In this document: positions 33,044-41,246 of the stretch, in pieces
Layout: every line of letters begins with the position of its first letter
Position numbering within the stretch: the stretch's first letter is position 1
DNA from: Nitrosotalea sp.
Lineage (GTDB): Archaea > Thermoproteota > Nitrososphaeria > Nitrososphaerales > Nitrosopumilaceae
Reading direction: 5' to 3'
DNA length: 64,000 bases
Assembly: GCA_023251795.1 (NCBI GenBank)
Contig: JAHEYD010000004.1
Coordinates: 38,634-102,633, forward strand
The notes under the pieces: generated by a model
Told to the model about the DNA's origin: nothing
Databases searched by the model: none
Seen by the model: the letters and a program-made list of their open reading frames with translations, nothing else
Program-made: the position numbers and the translations under genes

Positions 33044-33403
33044 ATGCAAAACAAAATACAAATATTATATCAAAATGCGGAAGGAAAAGTATGGTGTCCG
33101 TGGTGTAGAAAAGTACATCATCATAGTATTGAAAAAGAAGAAAAAGGACATCGTTCTGCACACTGTAATAGTGATAGTTATTCTCCATACGGAAAACAAG
33201 GATATTATATTGAATATAATCCAACAAAATATAATGAATTAAAAAATAAATATCCATTTAGTAAAGAAGCATATCAAAGAAGGTATAAATTAATAAAAAA
33301 CATAGAAAAAAGATTAGCTACAACACCTTTTTTTTCAAAAGTTGAATTTGAGCAACAACTTATTAAGATTTGGGCAAACGAAATAGAAGAATTAAGAGAA
33401 TAG
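33044..33403 (+). CDS. Zinc-finger protein upstream of SF3 helicase, 119 aa
   Basis: VWCPWCRKVHHHSIE followed by HRSAHC gives a Cys/His zinc site; the remainder is a basic helical region. TGAGGTAAAAA precedes the ATG. May be the origin-binding or primase-associated partner of the helicase, by position only. Confidence 0.5.
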   Translation: MQNKIQILYQNAEGKVWCPWCRKVHHHSIEKEEKGHRSAHCNSDSYSPYGKQGYYIEYNPTKYNELKNKYPFSKEAYQRRYKLIKNIEKRLATTPFFSKVEFEQQLIKIWANEIEELRE

Positions 33404-33405
33404 CA

Positions 33406-35007
33406 ATGGTCAGCCAAGAAGGACGAGAAATAGTAGAAGGAATCATATCAGATTTAGAGCGAGTTCATCAAGCATATTTCGCTTATAACTCTAAATTAGG
33501 GCTATACTACTATCAAGATGGTATTTATCATGAAGACTCTGAAGATGATTGGATACGGAGCTTTATACGCTCTATACGGCGAGGAATTGACGTTGTACTG
33601 ATAGATGAGATAGTACAACGTATAAAAGAGCTTAATTATAAACCAATGAGTAAATTCAATGAGAATATCAATCTAATATCACTTTTAAATCAAAACTATA
33701 ATCTTGAAACAAACAAAGCGGAAGAATTTACACCTGCTATCATTAATACATCAAGATTTCAAATTAATATTGACCCAAGTGCTAAATGTCCTGAAATTGA
33801 TAAGTTTTTTAACTCATCAATAGATAAAGAGGACATTCCAGTAGTGGAAGAACTATTTGGATTTCTCTTATCAAAACGATATGAACATAAATATCTATTC
33901 CTTTTTCATGGCGGAATAGATTCAGGCAAAAGTACATTACTTGAAGAGATAGAGGCATTTCTTGGTGGTAATGTATCTCATGTTGAACCTCATCTTATTG
34001 TTATAGATAGGTTTGCTGCCGCTAATTTATATGGTAAACTTGCTAATATTTCAGGGGACATATCAGGAAAACTCATACATGATACATCTATCCTTAAAAG
34101 ACTCATAGGGAACGATGGAATACAGGCAAATCCAAAATTTGAAAAGCAATTTACATTCCGTAATCATGCAAAACTTATTTTTGCCGCTAATATGTTACCT
34201 ACTCTCCCAGATGCCGAAATGGAGATATTTTCCCAAAAAGTAAAAGTAATCAGATTCCCATTTTCATGGAGTAAAGATAAGCAGGATAAATCACTTTTGG
34301 CTAAGATGACTACACCAGAGGAATTATCAGGATTATTTAATAAAGCACTTGAAGGTAGGAAAAGACTTATCAAGCAAGGGGATTTTAGTAATCCCAAAAC
34401 AAAAGAACAGATGATGGAGCAATTTTTAATAGGCGGAGACCCTGTAATAAGATTCCGTCATGATATAATTGAAACATCCGTCACTGATATTACTTCAAAA
34501 GATGATATTAGAAAATCATTCAAGGAATATTGTGATTATAAACGTATTACATATCCAAAATCCGATAACACTTTCTGGAAAACCTTAAAGCAATCATTAC
34601 CAAAAGAGCATATTGATTTTAATAGGCGTGTAGGTTCAGGACAATATCAAAAATATGCTATCGGCGGTATACGTCTTAAATCCATTCAAGAATTTACAGA
34701 AGAACAACAAGAACAGCAAGAACCAGAAGTTACACTGAAAATAACACCAGAACACTTGCCTCATGTAACAGAGGTAGAAAATATCCCTATGTATCATCAA
34801 GACCCCGATAAATTAATATCAGAACCAGAACAAGAAAATCCATATAGAGAAGTTGAACCTGAATACTATCTGCCAGATACCCCTTCCCCTATGGAAGAAC
34901 CTGACCCAGAGCTACAAACACCAGAGGAAGTAGCAAGGATAAACGCATTATTAGAAGAGCATGAGAGAATAAGAAAAGCAGAAGAAGAGCAAGTAGATAA
35001 AATGTAA
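33406..35007 (+). CDS. SF3 / D5-type replicative helicase
   Basis: 533 residues from ATG 33406. Walker A GGIDSGKST (about 169-177), B motif YGKLANISGDIS, and motif C KLIFAANMLP define a superfamily 3 helicase of the D5/P4 phage-primase type; the region before it (VVEELFGFLLSKRY) is the D5-N-like helical part. No primase motifs in its N-terminus, which fits the separate PriS-like gene. The C-terminal 110 residues are Pro/Glu-rich and disordered. It would form a hexamer and unwind the origin. Confidence 0.85.
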   Translation: MVSQEGREIVEGIISDLERVHQAYFAYNSKLGLYYYQDGIYHEDSEDDWIRSFIRSIRRGIDVVLIDEIVQRIKELNYKPMSKFNENINLISLLNQNYNLETNKAEEFTPAIINTSRFQINIDPSAKCPEIDKFFNSSIDKEDIPVVEELFGFLLSKRYEHKYLFLFHGGIDSGKSTLLEEIEAFLGGNVSHVEPHLIVIDRFAAANLYGKLANISGDISGKLIHDTSILKRLIGNDGIQANPKFEKQFTFRNHAKLIFAANMLPTLPDAEMEIFSQKVKVIRFPFSWSKDKQDKSLLAKMTTPEELSGLFNKALEGRKRLIKQGDFSNPKTKEQMMEQFLIGGDPVIRFRHDIIETSVTDITSKDDIRKSFKEYCDYKRITYPKSDNTFWKTLKQSLPKEHIDFNRRVGSGQYQKYAIGGIRLKSIQEFTEEQQEQQEPEVTLKITPEHLPHVTEVENIPMYHQDPDKLISEPEQENPYREVEPEYYLPDTPSPMEEPDPELQTPEEVARINALLEEHERIRKAEEEQVDKM

Positions 35008-35136
35008 TTGTTAGATATTAATGATAAAGATGTTAATTTTGATATTAGTAAGTGTGTACCGATAACTATATATAGGTATAACTACATATAGTATATTTGG
35101 AAAATGGTTGCGAGAGCATCCATAAAGGAGGACAAT

Positions 35137-35319
35137 ATGGAAATAAAAATAAGTGAAGTAATAAGAATAAGGGCGCGGGGTATAAAACCGACGCCCGAAG
35201 GGTTTTTTATGCAGCTGGAGGTAGCAACCTCCACCGAGGACAAAATCCTGATAAATTTAACGGGCAAGACGGAAGACGCTATCCGTATTTTTGAGGTTGA
35301 AGATTTTGAGGGGAGGTGA
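35137..35319 (+). CDS. Hypothetical 60-aa protein
   Basis: Strong AAAGGAGGACAAT before ATG 35137. GC-richer codons than the neighbours (GGCGCGGGG), as in the next gene. Beta-rich (MEIKISEVIRIRARGI). This and the following gene may be recent acquisitions from host DNA. Confidence 0.5.
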   Translation: MEIKISEVIRIRARGIKPTPEGFFMQLEVATSTEDKILINLTGKTEDAIRIFEVEDFEGR

Positions 35320-35323
35320 AAAA

Positions 35324-35512
35324 ATGTACGTAATGCGAGTGGAAACCGGTACCGCAATAATCGGTTTCGAATCTTACCCGTTGCTGCGAGATGTAAAGCG
35401 CAGGGCTGACATCCTGCGGCGTGAGGGCATGAGTGCCACATGGTTGAGGACAAAGGCGCGCTCATTGCATGAACTGAGCCTCGACGAGAGACAGACGCTG
35501 GGGTGGGTATAA
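35324..35512 (+). CDS. Hypothetical 62-aa protein
   Basis: GGGGAGGTGAAAAA precedes the ATG. Contains RRADILRREGMSATWLRTKA and ends LDERQTLGWV. GC-rich relative to the rest. No family recognised. Confidence 0.5.
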   Translation: MYVMRVETGTAIIGFESYPLLRDVKRRADILRREGMSATWLRTKARSLHELSLDERQTLGWV

Positions 35513-35554
35513 GAGGATGGGCAGCCTTAACCTGCCCATAAAACATGGTGAAAT

Positions 35555-35734
35555 ATGAAAAATGAATTGCAAACCTGCAATCGCTGTGGGCGGGAGTTTT
35601 TTCCCCGGAGAGTCAGGCGGGATGCAAACAATAAGATAATTGGTGTAATCCTGCCCAAAACATGTCCTAACCCAGCATGTAATAGTCCATATTGGAATAA
35701 ATCCCGTATTAAAGATATTAAAAAAGGTGATTAA
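35555..35734 (+). CDS. Zinc-finger 59-aa protein
   Basis: TCNRCGREFFPRR and TCPNPACNSPYW form a C-x2-C ... C-x4-C zinc ribbon like those in archaeal regulators. Its 3' end contains the AAAGGTGA ribosome site of the next gene. Confidence 0.55.
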   Translation: MKNELQTCNRCGREFFPRRVRRDANNKIIGVILPKTCPNPACNSPYWNKSRIKDIKKGD

Positions 35735-35735
35735 A

Positions 35736-35948
35736 ATTGAACTAAAAATAACTTGCCCTGATTGTGGATATAAAGAAAATGTAATCATAGGAAACGATGA
35801 TGAGATTGTTTTAAGAATACCTAAAGACGAAGCAAATAAATTAAGGTATGCTTTAGAGCATATTCAATCAACAGGGAATGAATATATAGATGATGCATTA
35901 AGTGATTTTTCAGATGTTTTAAAAGAAATGATAAAAAAAGTAGATTAG
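35736..35948 (+). CDS. Small protein with an apparent ATT start
   Basis: AAAGGTGA (35723-35730) stands 5 nt before ATT 35736; GTG 35727 lies inside the ribosome site. TCPDCGYKE near the start is half a zinc ribbon, then an acidic helical C-terminus (DALSDFSDVLKEMI). Same start pattern as 2234 and 6098. Confidence 0.45.
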   Translation: MELKITCPDCGYKENVIIGNDDEIVLRIPKDEANKLRYALEHIQSTGNEYIDDALSDFSDVLKEMIKKVD

Positions 35949-36048
35949 TTTTCTACTATTCAATCATTTTTATGTAACACCTCTTCAAAATAAGGAACAA
36001 ATTTCATATACTCTTTCCGTAATCCATCGGTATCAGCTCTATAATAAA

Positions 36049-36822
36049 TCAGCCTTTACTTTGTTTTAAAAATGTTTTTGTTTGATAATCAAATTTAATA
36101 ACATCAATATTATTATTAACATTCTTTTGGTTTGAGTTATAGTATGATGCAATGTTTATTAGTTTAGGTGTAACTTCTGTTCCTATAATTATTCCATTAA
36201 CACTAATATTATATCTTTCATCCATAGCTAATTGATGCATATATGATAATATCTGAGGGATAGCATCGTGATTAGCATTAAGTTTAACCTCAATTATAGT
36301 GTAATGAGAATTCCCATCATCTGCGAGTATATCAATTATTTCTCCATTATTTAAGCGATAACCTTCACCTTTTAGTTTAAGGGAATTCCTTAGTTTATAT
36401 AGATTTGATACGATATACTCTTGGAAATCTTTTTCAAAAGGAAATTTAATTGGTATAGGGTGATTATTACAATATTCATCTATACACACTTTAATAAAAT
36501 CCTCAGTAGATTTAAAATAATCTTTTGCTGTTTTTGATAAATTAAGCCGATTTTTTATATTTTCAAAATCAAAAGATGAAAGAGATTCGTATTGTTTTAT
36601 TAAGTTAAATTGTGCAATACGTTCTATTTTCGCGTTATATATTTCGTTGTTTTTTTGATAACATTTTTCATGATAAAAACCGTATTCATCATTATTTTTT
36701 TCATCTCCTATTACATTTATAACTTTTTGTTCTGGATAAAATAGTAAGTCACAAAACTTACATCTTTTATCAAAACAAATTAAATCTTTATCGTTAAGTA
36801 AATATTCCTTTATTTCTATCAT
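36049..36822 (-). CDS. NucS-like PD-(D/E)XK nuclease with N-terminal zinc finger
   Basis: 257 residues on the minus strand. N-terminal FDKRCKFCDLLFYPE and a later HEKCY form a zinc finger. The C-terminal region has a Leu-rich KLRNSLKLKGEGYRLNNG, then EIIDILADD and TIIEVKLNAN, the D...E-x-K catalytic core, followed by IPQILSYMHQLA as in NucS/EndoMS and DUF91 nucleases. Overlaps the end of the integrase gene (ATG-in-stop), so they form a two-gene minus operon. Could be a mismatch, repair or defence nuclease carried with the integration module. Confidence 0.65.
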   Translation of the reverse strand: MIEIKEYLLNDKDLICFDKRCKFCDLLFYPEQKVINVIGDEKNNDEYGFYHEKCYQKNNEIYNAKIERIAQFNLIKQYESLSSFDFENIKNRLNLSKTAKDYFKSTEDFIKVCIDEYCNNHPIPIKFPFEKDFQEYIVSNLYKLRNSLKLKGEGYRLNNGEIIDILADDGNSHYTIIEVKLNANHDAIPQILSYMHQLAMDERYNISVNGIIIGTEVTPKLINIASYYNSNQKNVNNNIDVIKFDYQTKTFLKQSKG

Positions 36823-37616
36823 ACCTTATTCTCCTTCTCTACCAATGCCTTGCAGGTAAGTAATGCCTGTTTTTCATCACTCATAACATAAATATCAGCA
36901 ATAGCAACACTGCTCCATCCCATTATTTCTTTTAGAGCAGTGGCATTAATTCCTTTTAATGCCCATAACGAAGCTGCGGTTGCTCTTAATGCATGTGGAT
37001 ATAATCTACGGTTAGCACGTCTATAAGGTTCATGTAAAGGGTCTTTGCTTTTGCTTGGCACGTCAGTGTATCCCCATATCATTATACTGATTTCTTTAAT
37101 ATGTTCCCATATCCACTGATGACTATAATCTAATTTATTATTACCTTTTGTTTGATAAAAATCAATTAATTCATTTTTAAAATCATCATAGAGTATGGGT
37201 ATCTTTCTTGCTCCATCTATTGTTTTAGGTTTCCAGTATCTACCGTCTATTATATCTGGATTAAATTTTTTTATTATTTCTTCATACCATACTTTATTAT
37301 ACACAACTCCTTCTTTACTTGATTCTTGTTCTAAGTACGTCTGGAGTTTACATGCACGGCAAGAACAAAACTGCCCTCTCTCAGGTATCTGAACATAGTC
37401 CATCTCAATACTCTTAGCATATTCATCATTTATATGTATCCATTCTTTTTGCTGATGTAATAATTCCCCTGTTCGATAGCCACCATAGACTAAACAATTA
37501 AACAAAAATCTTTTCATCACAAGATTAGATTCATTTAGCTTTTTTGTTATAGCAGCTATCTCATCAAGATGTAATGCAAACATTTTACTTTTCTGAACTG
37601 GTCTATTAGGTTTCAT
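36819..37616 (-). CDS. Tyrosine recombinase / integrase
   Basis: 265 residues. GGYRTGEL carries catalytic Arg 48, LYPHALRATAAS the H-x-x-R pair, and MGWSSVAIADIYV the Trp (replacing His) and nucleophilic Tyr. CSCRACKLQ adds a small Cys cluster not usual in XerC/D. No SAM-like N-terminal domain is evident, so it is a short form. Would integrate or excise the element or resolve multimers. It is transcribed against the rest of the window, from the 37617-37831 region. Confidence 0.8.
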   Translation of the reverse strand: MKPNRPVQKSKMFALHLDEIAAITKKLNESNLVMKRFLFNCLVYGGYRTGELLHQQKEWIHINDEYAKSIEMDYVQIPERGQFCSCRACKLQTYLEQESSKEGVVYNKVWYEEIIKKFNPDIIDGRYWKPKTIDGARKIPILYDDFKNELIDFYQTKGNNKLDYSHQWIWEHIKEISIMIWGYTDVPSKSKDPLHEPYRRANRRLYPHALRATAASLWALKGINATALKEIMGWSSVAIADIYVMSDEKQALLTCKALVEKENKV

Positions 37617-37831
37617 ATTATCAAATATCTAAAAGGCATCCCATCATATTTAAAACTTTACATTACATCTACTTATACAAAATATCATCATCATCCTTAC
37701 CTATACTTTACATTAGCACTATCAAAAGTAAAATTTTTGCCTTTTTTATTATAACAATTTTATTTAGCATAAGGCGGTTTTTATCAAACAAACAAAAACT
37801 ATATAATCCATCAAAAATAATATACTATCAA
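37617..37831. promoter_or_regulatory. Divergent promoter region between integrase and plus-strand genes
   Basis: Contains two copies of CTTTACATTA (about 37661 and 37707), CATCATCATCC, and on the plus side a TATA box CTATATAA near 37799, about 27 bp before ATG 37832, so that mRNA is likely leaderless. The recombination (attP) site might lie here, but no tRNA-like core was seen. Confidence 0.45.
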
Positions 37832-38344
37832 ATGGCATTTGCAAGTAAAGAAAGAGACCCGTCACATCGGGGACGGTTATTAGAAGTATTACAAACTCTG
37901 GATATACCTTTAGAAGAACCCAAAGCTGAAGTATTCTCATCCTTCCTGAATCTTGTTATGACTCTCGGACAAATCATATCATCCGAGAAAAACTCACCAA
38001 CTGATGAACGATTCTCGGAACTTATTGATGTCCTTATCTCAACTGTCCCAAATAAAAAATTCAAAGAAGATACCCGCAGACTCCGAAACTCTCGGATAGA
38101 TAAAGAAGCCCTAACCCTCTCAACAAACGAAGATATAGGGCGTAAAATAAAACAAATCAACCGTGAAATTTTTGGGGAAGTTTGTTCATACATGGATAGG
38201 TATGCAGGCGGGGAACAAACCAATCGTATATCTTTCGTTATCCCAGTAAAAGAAATCAGAGACATCATGACAAAACGCAACCCAGAACATTTTATAGAAC
38301 ACTTATCAGAATTAAAGGAAGAAACAGTAGAGGAAAAGAAATGA
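37832..38344 (+). CDS. Hypothetical 170-aa protein, leaderless
   Basis: TATA box positioned for transcription to start at the ATG. Helical and charged throughout (LLEVLQTLDIPLEEPK; NEDIGRKIKQINREIF). First gene of the ATPase unit and overlaps the next gene. No recognised domain; an early regulator or ATPase partner is possible. Confidence 0.5.
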   Translation: MAFASKERDPSHRGRLLEVLQTLDIPLEEPKAEVFSSFLNLVMTLGQIISSEKNSPTDERFSELIDVLISTVPNKKFKEDTRRLRNSRIDKEALTLSTNEDIGRKIKQINREIFGEVCSYMDRYAGGEQTNRISFVIPVKEIRDIMTKRNPEHFIEHLSELKEETVEEKK

Positions 38345-38544
38345 TAGAACTAACACCAATACAACATTTATCATGGATAGTATTTTGGTTAATTGTATCA
38401 CTATTAATCACTATTAAGAATAGTAAAGTAGGGTGTCTTGTTTTCCTTTTCTGGATGGTTATATCAATACCTTTTTCTCCATTTCTTTATGGTGGATTAT
38501 CCTTTATTTCAATACTCTCACAGTTTGCTATGTATGAATCATAA
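38341..38544 (+). CDS. Two-helix membrane protein, 67 aa
   Basis: ATGA overlap with the upstream gene. Segments LSWIVFWLIVSLLITI and VGCLVFLFWMVISIPFSPF. Precedes the ATPase. Confidence 0.5.
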   Translation: MIELTPIQHLSWIVFWLIVSLLITIKNSKVGCLVFLFWMVISIPFSPFLYGGLSFISILSQFAMYES

Positions 38545-38565
38545 AAACAATCAAACGGAACATAA

Positions 38566-39564
38566 ATGCCCTCAATAAATTTCTGCAAGATGATAGCTCA
38601 GGACATTACCAGCGAACATAACCAACACGCCTCACTTCTGATAACAGGCAGAACAGGAATAGGGAAATCAAGCACAGCAATGGCAATAGCCGAATTAACA
38701 GCACAATACATAGCAGAAATCAAAGGCGGTAACCCAGAGGATTATTTCTGTCCTGAAAATATTGCAATAATATCTGATGATGAAGTAATAAGAGTAATAA
38801 AATCAGGGATAATGGATAAACCTTATTCCATCGTTGGCTTTGACGATATACAAAATTTTTGGAATGCCAGAAACTTTATGTCAGGTCAAAATCAATCCAT
38901 GAATGACATAGCAACCACAATACGCACAAAAAATCTATTCATATATTTCACTGCTCCATCTGATTTTATGATAGATAAAGTCCCCAGAGAACTTGTTCGT
39001 TATCATATGGAGATAACGCAACCTGTTTTTAATATGGGATATGTTAAAGCAAAAATAAAAGAACCTTATACAGTACAGACAAGAAATAAAAAAATGTATC
39101 CCTATCTCATGGATTTAGACGGACATAAAATAAAACAACATATAATATTCCGTCCATCTCAACCGTTAGTGGATAACTATGAAAAACGCAGAAAAGAAAT
39201 CGAAACAAAAAACACCAATGAAACGGTAAAAAGTATAGATGAATTTATCAATCCTGAATCTCCATTTACCGCTATGAGTGAAGGAAAAATGGAACAGCAA
39301 TTAAAAAAACAAATTGAGGAAAAAATCCTAAAAGAAAAAATCACTAAAAAACTCATGGATGAAGCCATAATAAAACACCCTGAATTAATAGCAACCTTTA
39401 CAGAAAGAACCGAAAGAATATCCAAAAAACAACTATTTTCAATCCCGATGAAAGCGGATTATGATAATGGGAATGGGTTATCAATGACAAAATTAGCTGA
39501 AAAATATAACTGCTCTACCCAGACAGTTTATGAAGCTTTACATTTCAATGAACCAAAACAGTAG
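38566..39564 (+). CDS. P-loop ATPase with C-terminal HTH
   Basis: 332 residues. Walker A TGRTGIGKSS near residue 30, Walker B YSIVGFDDIQN near 90, and IATTIRTKNLFIYFT as a sensor-like stretch. Residues 240-275 form a coiled coil and the last 30 (LSMTKLAEKYNCSTQTVYEAL) are a helix-turn-helix. The mix resembles archaeal-virus DNA-handling ATPases (packaging, AAA or Zot-like). Position before the virion genes favours genome packaging or virion assembly, but a replication-initiator role cannot be excluded. Confidence 0.55.
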   Translation: MPSINFCKMIAQDITSEHNQHASLLITGRTGIGKSSTAMAIAELTAQYIAEIKGGNPEDYFCPENIAIISDDEVIRVIKSGIMDKPYSIVGFDDIQNFWNARNFMSGQNQSMNDIATTIRTKNLFIYFTAPSDFMIDKVPRELVRYHMEITQPVFNMGYVKAKIKEPYTVQTRNKKMYPYLMDLDGHKIKQHIIFRPSQPLVDNYEKRRKEIETKNTNETVKSIDEFINPESPFTAMSEGKMEQQLKKQIEEKILKEKITKKLMDEAIIKHPELIATFTERTERISKKQLFSIPMKADYDNGNGLSMTKLAEKYNCSTQTVYEALHFNEPKQ

Positions 39565-39584
39565 TAAAACCCTACAAAAATATG

Positions 39585-39741
39585 TAAGTTATGAGATATG
39601 TGAATCCCATAAGAAAATTACGAACCAATGATTATATGAATCCCATAATTTTTGTGTGAGTCATGAACCTATTGAAACCCAAAAACTTGATGTGAACCAT
39701 GAATAGTATGAAACCCATTGTCCTTTTGTGAACTTTATAAA
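39585..39741 (+). repeat. Four degenerate 36-bp tandem repeats ending in a promoter
   Basis: Units begin at 39585, 39621, 39657 and 39693, with a partial fifth at 39729. Each has TGAACCATGA-like and TATGAA[TA]CCCAT-like half-sites at fixed offsets; TGAATCCCAT or TGAAACCCAT recurs at 39601, 39637, 39673 and 39709, exactly 36 bp apart. The partial unit merges with TTTATAAAC, a TATA box about 30 bp before ATG 39767. Looks like a cooperative operator or iteron array. Confidence 0.75.
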
Positions 39742-39766
39742 CAACGAAGAAAAAACCATCACTTAT

Positions 39767-40261
39767 ATGAATAAATTAAAAGATGATGACTTTACAAAAA
39801 CCATGAAGCAAATCGCTTTACTTATTGCCGTTGTGTTAATACTGGGTTTTATCCTCATTGGTATAACACTTGCTAATAATCAGTTAGATAATATAACAAA
39901 ATCCCAAGTATCAGAATGGCAAGGGGAACGTAATATTCCAGATAAAAACTATATCATCACAGGAAAGTTTTTAGGATATGGAAACAAAACATCATTAAAT
40001 TCATCTGTTAATAAAGGTAATTATAGTTGGGTTACTACCGATAAATACGGATTAATTCAGGTATATTTACCACAACTAAAAGATAGATTTTTCTATAAAG
40101 TATGTCAGCATAAAATAGGTGATAATGTAACTTATATAGGTGCTTTCCGTGATGAAAACATCAATACAAAAAATAAAATAAATGTTTTTATTCCTTTCAA
40201 TATCACGCCTAACACTACATTAACATCATCAGATTTTATTCTAAAAAGGGAACTATGCTAA
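39767..40261 (+). CDS. Membrane-anchored 164-aa protein with extracellular domain
   Basis: Start at ATG 39767; the GTG at 39728 lies in the repeat. One N-terminal membrane segment (IALLIAVVLILGFILIGI), then a polar beta-rich domain (NYIITGKFLGYGNKTSL ... QVYLPQLKDRFFYKV ... GDNVTYIGAF) resembling OB-like or NfeD-like modules. Likely leaderless and controlled by the 36-bp array. Possible superinfection-exclusion or envelope protein; unproven. Confidence 0.5.
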   Translation: MNKLKDDDFTKTMKQIALLIAVVLILGFILIGITLANNQLDNITKSQVSEWQGERNIPDKNYIITGKFLGYGNKTSLNSSVNKGNYSWVTTDKYGLIQVYLPQLKDRFFYKVCQHKIGDNVTYIGAFRDENINTKNKINVFIPFNITPNTTLTSSDFILKRELC

Positions 40262-40276
40262 ATGATGAAAATGATT

Positions 40277-40332
40277 ATTAAACTTTCCTTAACTTTAAAT
40301 AGAATAACCTATTATAAACTATCTGAGGACAG
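40277..40332 (+). promoter_or_regulatory. Promoter module 5
   Basis: ATTAAACTTT at 40277-40286, TATA box TTTAAATA at 40294-40301, GAGGACAG at 40325-40332; spacing 48 bp. Drives 40336 and the prepilin peptidase gene. Confidence 0.75.
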
Positions 40333-40335
40333 TAT

Positions 40336-40503
40336 ATGAAACTACCAAAAAACACTATAAGAAACGGCTCTATCGGAGTGGCTTTTCTCTCATTATTTAC
40401 TTTAATGTTCATAGCAACAACATACGGTGAGGGATTCGCATTAAGCGTTTTGTTTGTCGCTTATATGGGCATGGCGTTAGATGCAGATGAAAACGGACTA
40501 TGA
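40336..40503 (+). CDS. Membrane protein, 55 aa
   Basis: Two hydrophobic parts (GVAFLSLFTLMFIATTY; FALSVLFVAYMGMAL). Four bases before the peptidase gene and under promoter module 5. Confidence 0.5.
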   Translation: MKLPKNTIRNGSIGVAFLSLFTLMFIATTYGEGFALSVLFVAYMGMALDADENGL

Positions 40504-40506
40504 ATA

Positions 40507-40968
40507 ATGTTCTTTGAAGTAATCATCCTTATCCTTTTAGTTTTAGGAACTTATCTCGATATTAAAAGTCGTTTTGTTCCAGATAGAATAACTCATGCTA
40601 TCGCTATTTTAAGTATCCCTATTTTAAATCTTTCAAACACATACACTATTAATGGTATTGTAATAAACGATACCTTGAAAGCTCAAGTTTATTTCGTTTA
40701 CTTGATTCTCGCTATTTATTATATCGGTAAAAACTATCACTATCCGCCTTTAAACATGCCTTTCAATATGTCCGCCGATGCAAAAGTCATCATACCTTTA
40801 GTTTTTACCATGAATATAATGCAGTTTTTTATCTTTCTCATGATTATGCAAATAGTAGGCATCTTACTTTTCCTAATAAAACCAAAACAATCAAGCCAAG
40901 CAGGATTCATTCCGATTCTAATAGGATATACATTTACAATGATATTACCGTTGTTTTTAGGAGTTTAA
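40507..40968 (+). CDS. Prepilin peptidase-like (A24 aspartic protease, PibD/FlaK/TadV type)
   Basis: 153 residues, polytopic. The first catalytic Asp is in LDIKSRFVPD (D-x-K-x-R), the second in MSADAKVII, corresponding to GxGDxK with changed glycines. Spacing and membrane segments match short archaeal A24 peptidases, which cut class III signal peptides of pilins and archaellins. Rare in viral elements. Candidate substrates are the TM proteins at 43114 and 43580 with basic N-termini, or host pilins. Confidence 0.7.
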   Translation: MFFEVIILILLVLGTYLDIKSRFVPDRITHAIAILSIPILNLSNTYTINGIVINDTLKAQVYFVYLILAIYYIGKNYHYPPLNMPFNMSADAKVIIPLVFTMNIMQFFIFLMIMQIVGILLFLIKPKQSSQAGFIPILIGYTFTMILPLFLGV

Positions 40969-40969
40969 T

Positions 40970-41062
40970 ATGAATAAATATATATTGTATTTAACCTATT
41001 ATCTATTATGGATTACTGATGTTCGTCATTTTTCTGACCATACCAAAAATTTTAAAGGTTAA
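40970..41062 (+). CDS. Possible 30-aa peptide
   Basis: GGAGTTTAAT before the ATG. Tyr/Leu-rich N-terminus (YILYLTYYLLWI) may enter the membrane. Weak gene call. Confidence 0.3.
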   Translation: MNKYILYLTYYLLWITDVRHFSDHTKNFKG

Positions 41063-41064
41063 AA

Positions 41065-41229
41065 ATGTACGTAAAAGCTAAATGCCCTTCGTGTGCAAGA
41101 GAAATAGCGATTCCGATAGACCATTTCTTACTTGGCCGAGATAAGTTAATAGGCGACAAACGTTGCCCATGTGGATATATACTTAATATTTATGCTTCGG
41201 TTATAGCGACACCAGAGATGTCTAATTGA
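41065..41229 (+). CDS. Zinc-ribbon 54-aa protein
   Basis: KCPSCAREI and RCPCGYIL form a four-Cys ribbon. Followed by the hairpin pair at 41247-41316 and a T-rich stretch, so the transcription unit probably ends here. Confidence 0.55.
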   Translation: MYVKAKCPSCAREIAIPIDHFLLGRDKLIGDKRCPCGYILNIYASVIATPEMSN

Positions 41230-41246
41230 GTATCGTAAGTAACCGA

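Noticed and set aside
39585..39741. CRISPR-like repeats
   Set aside because: The 36-bp units are contiguous and degenerate with no spacers, and there are no cas genes; the Cas4-like gene at 13787 is a general nuclease type.
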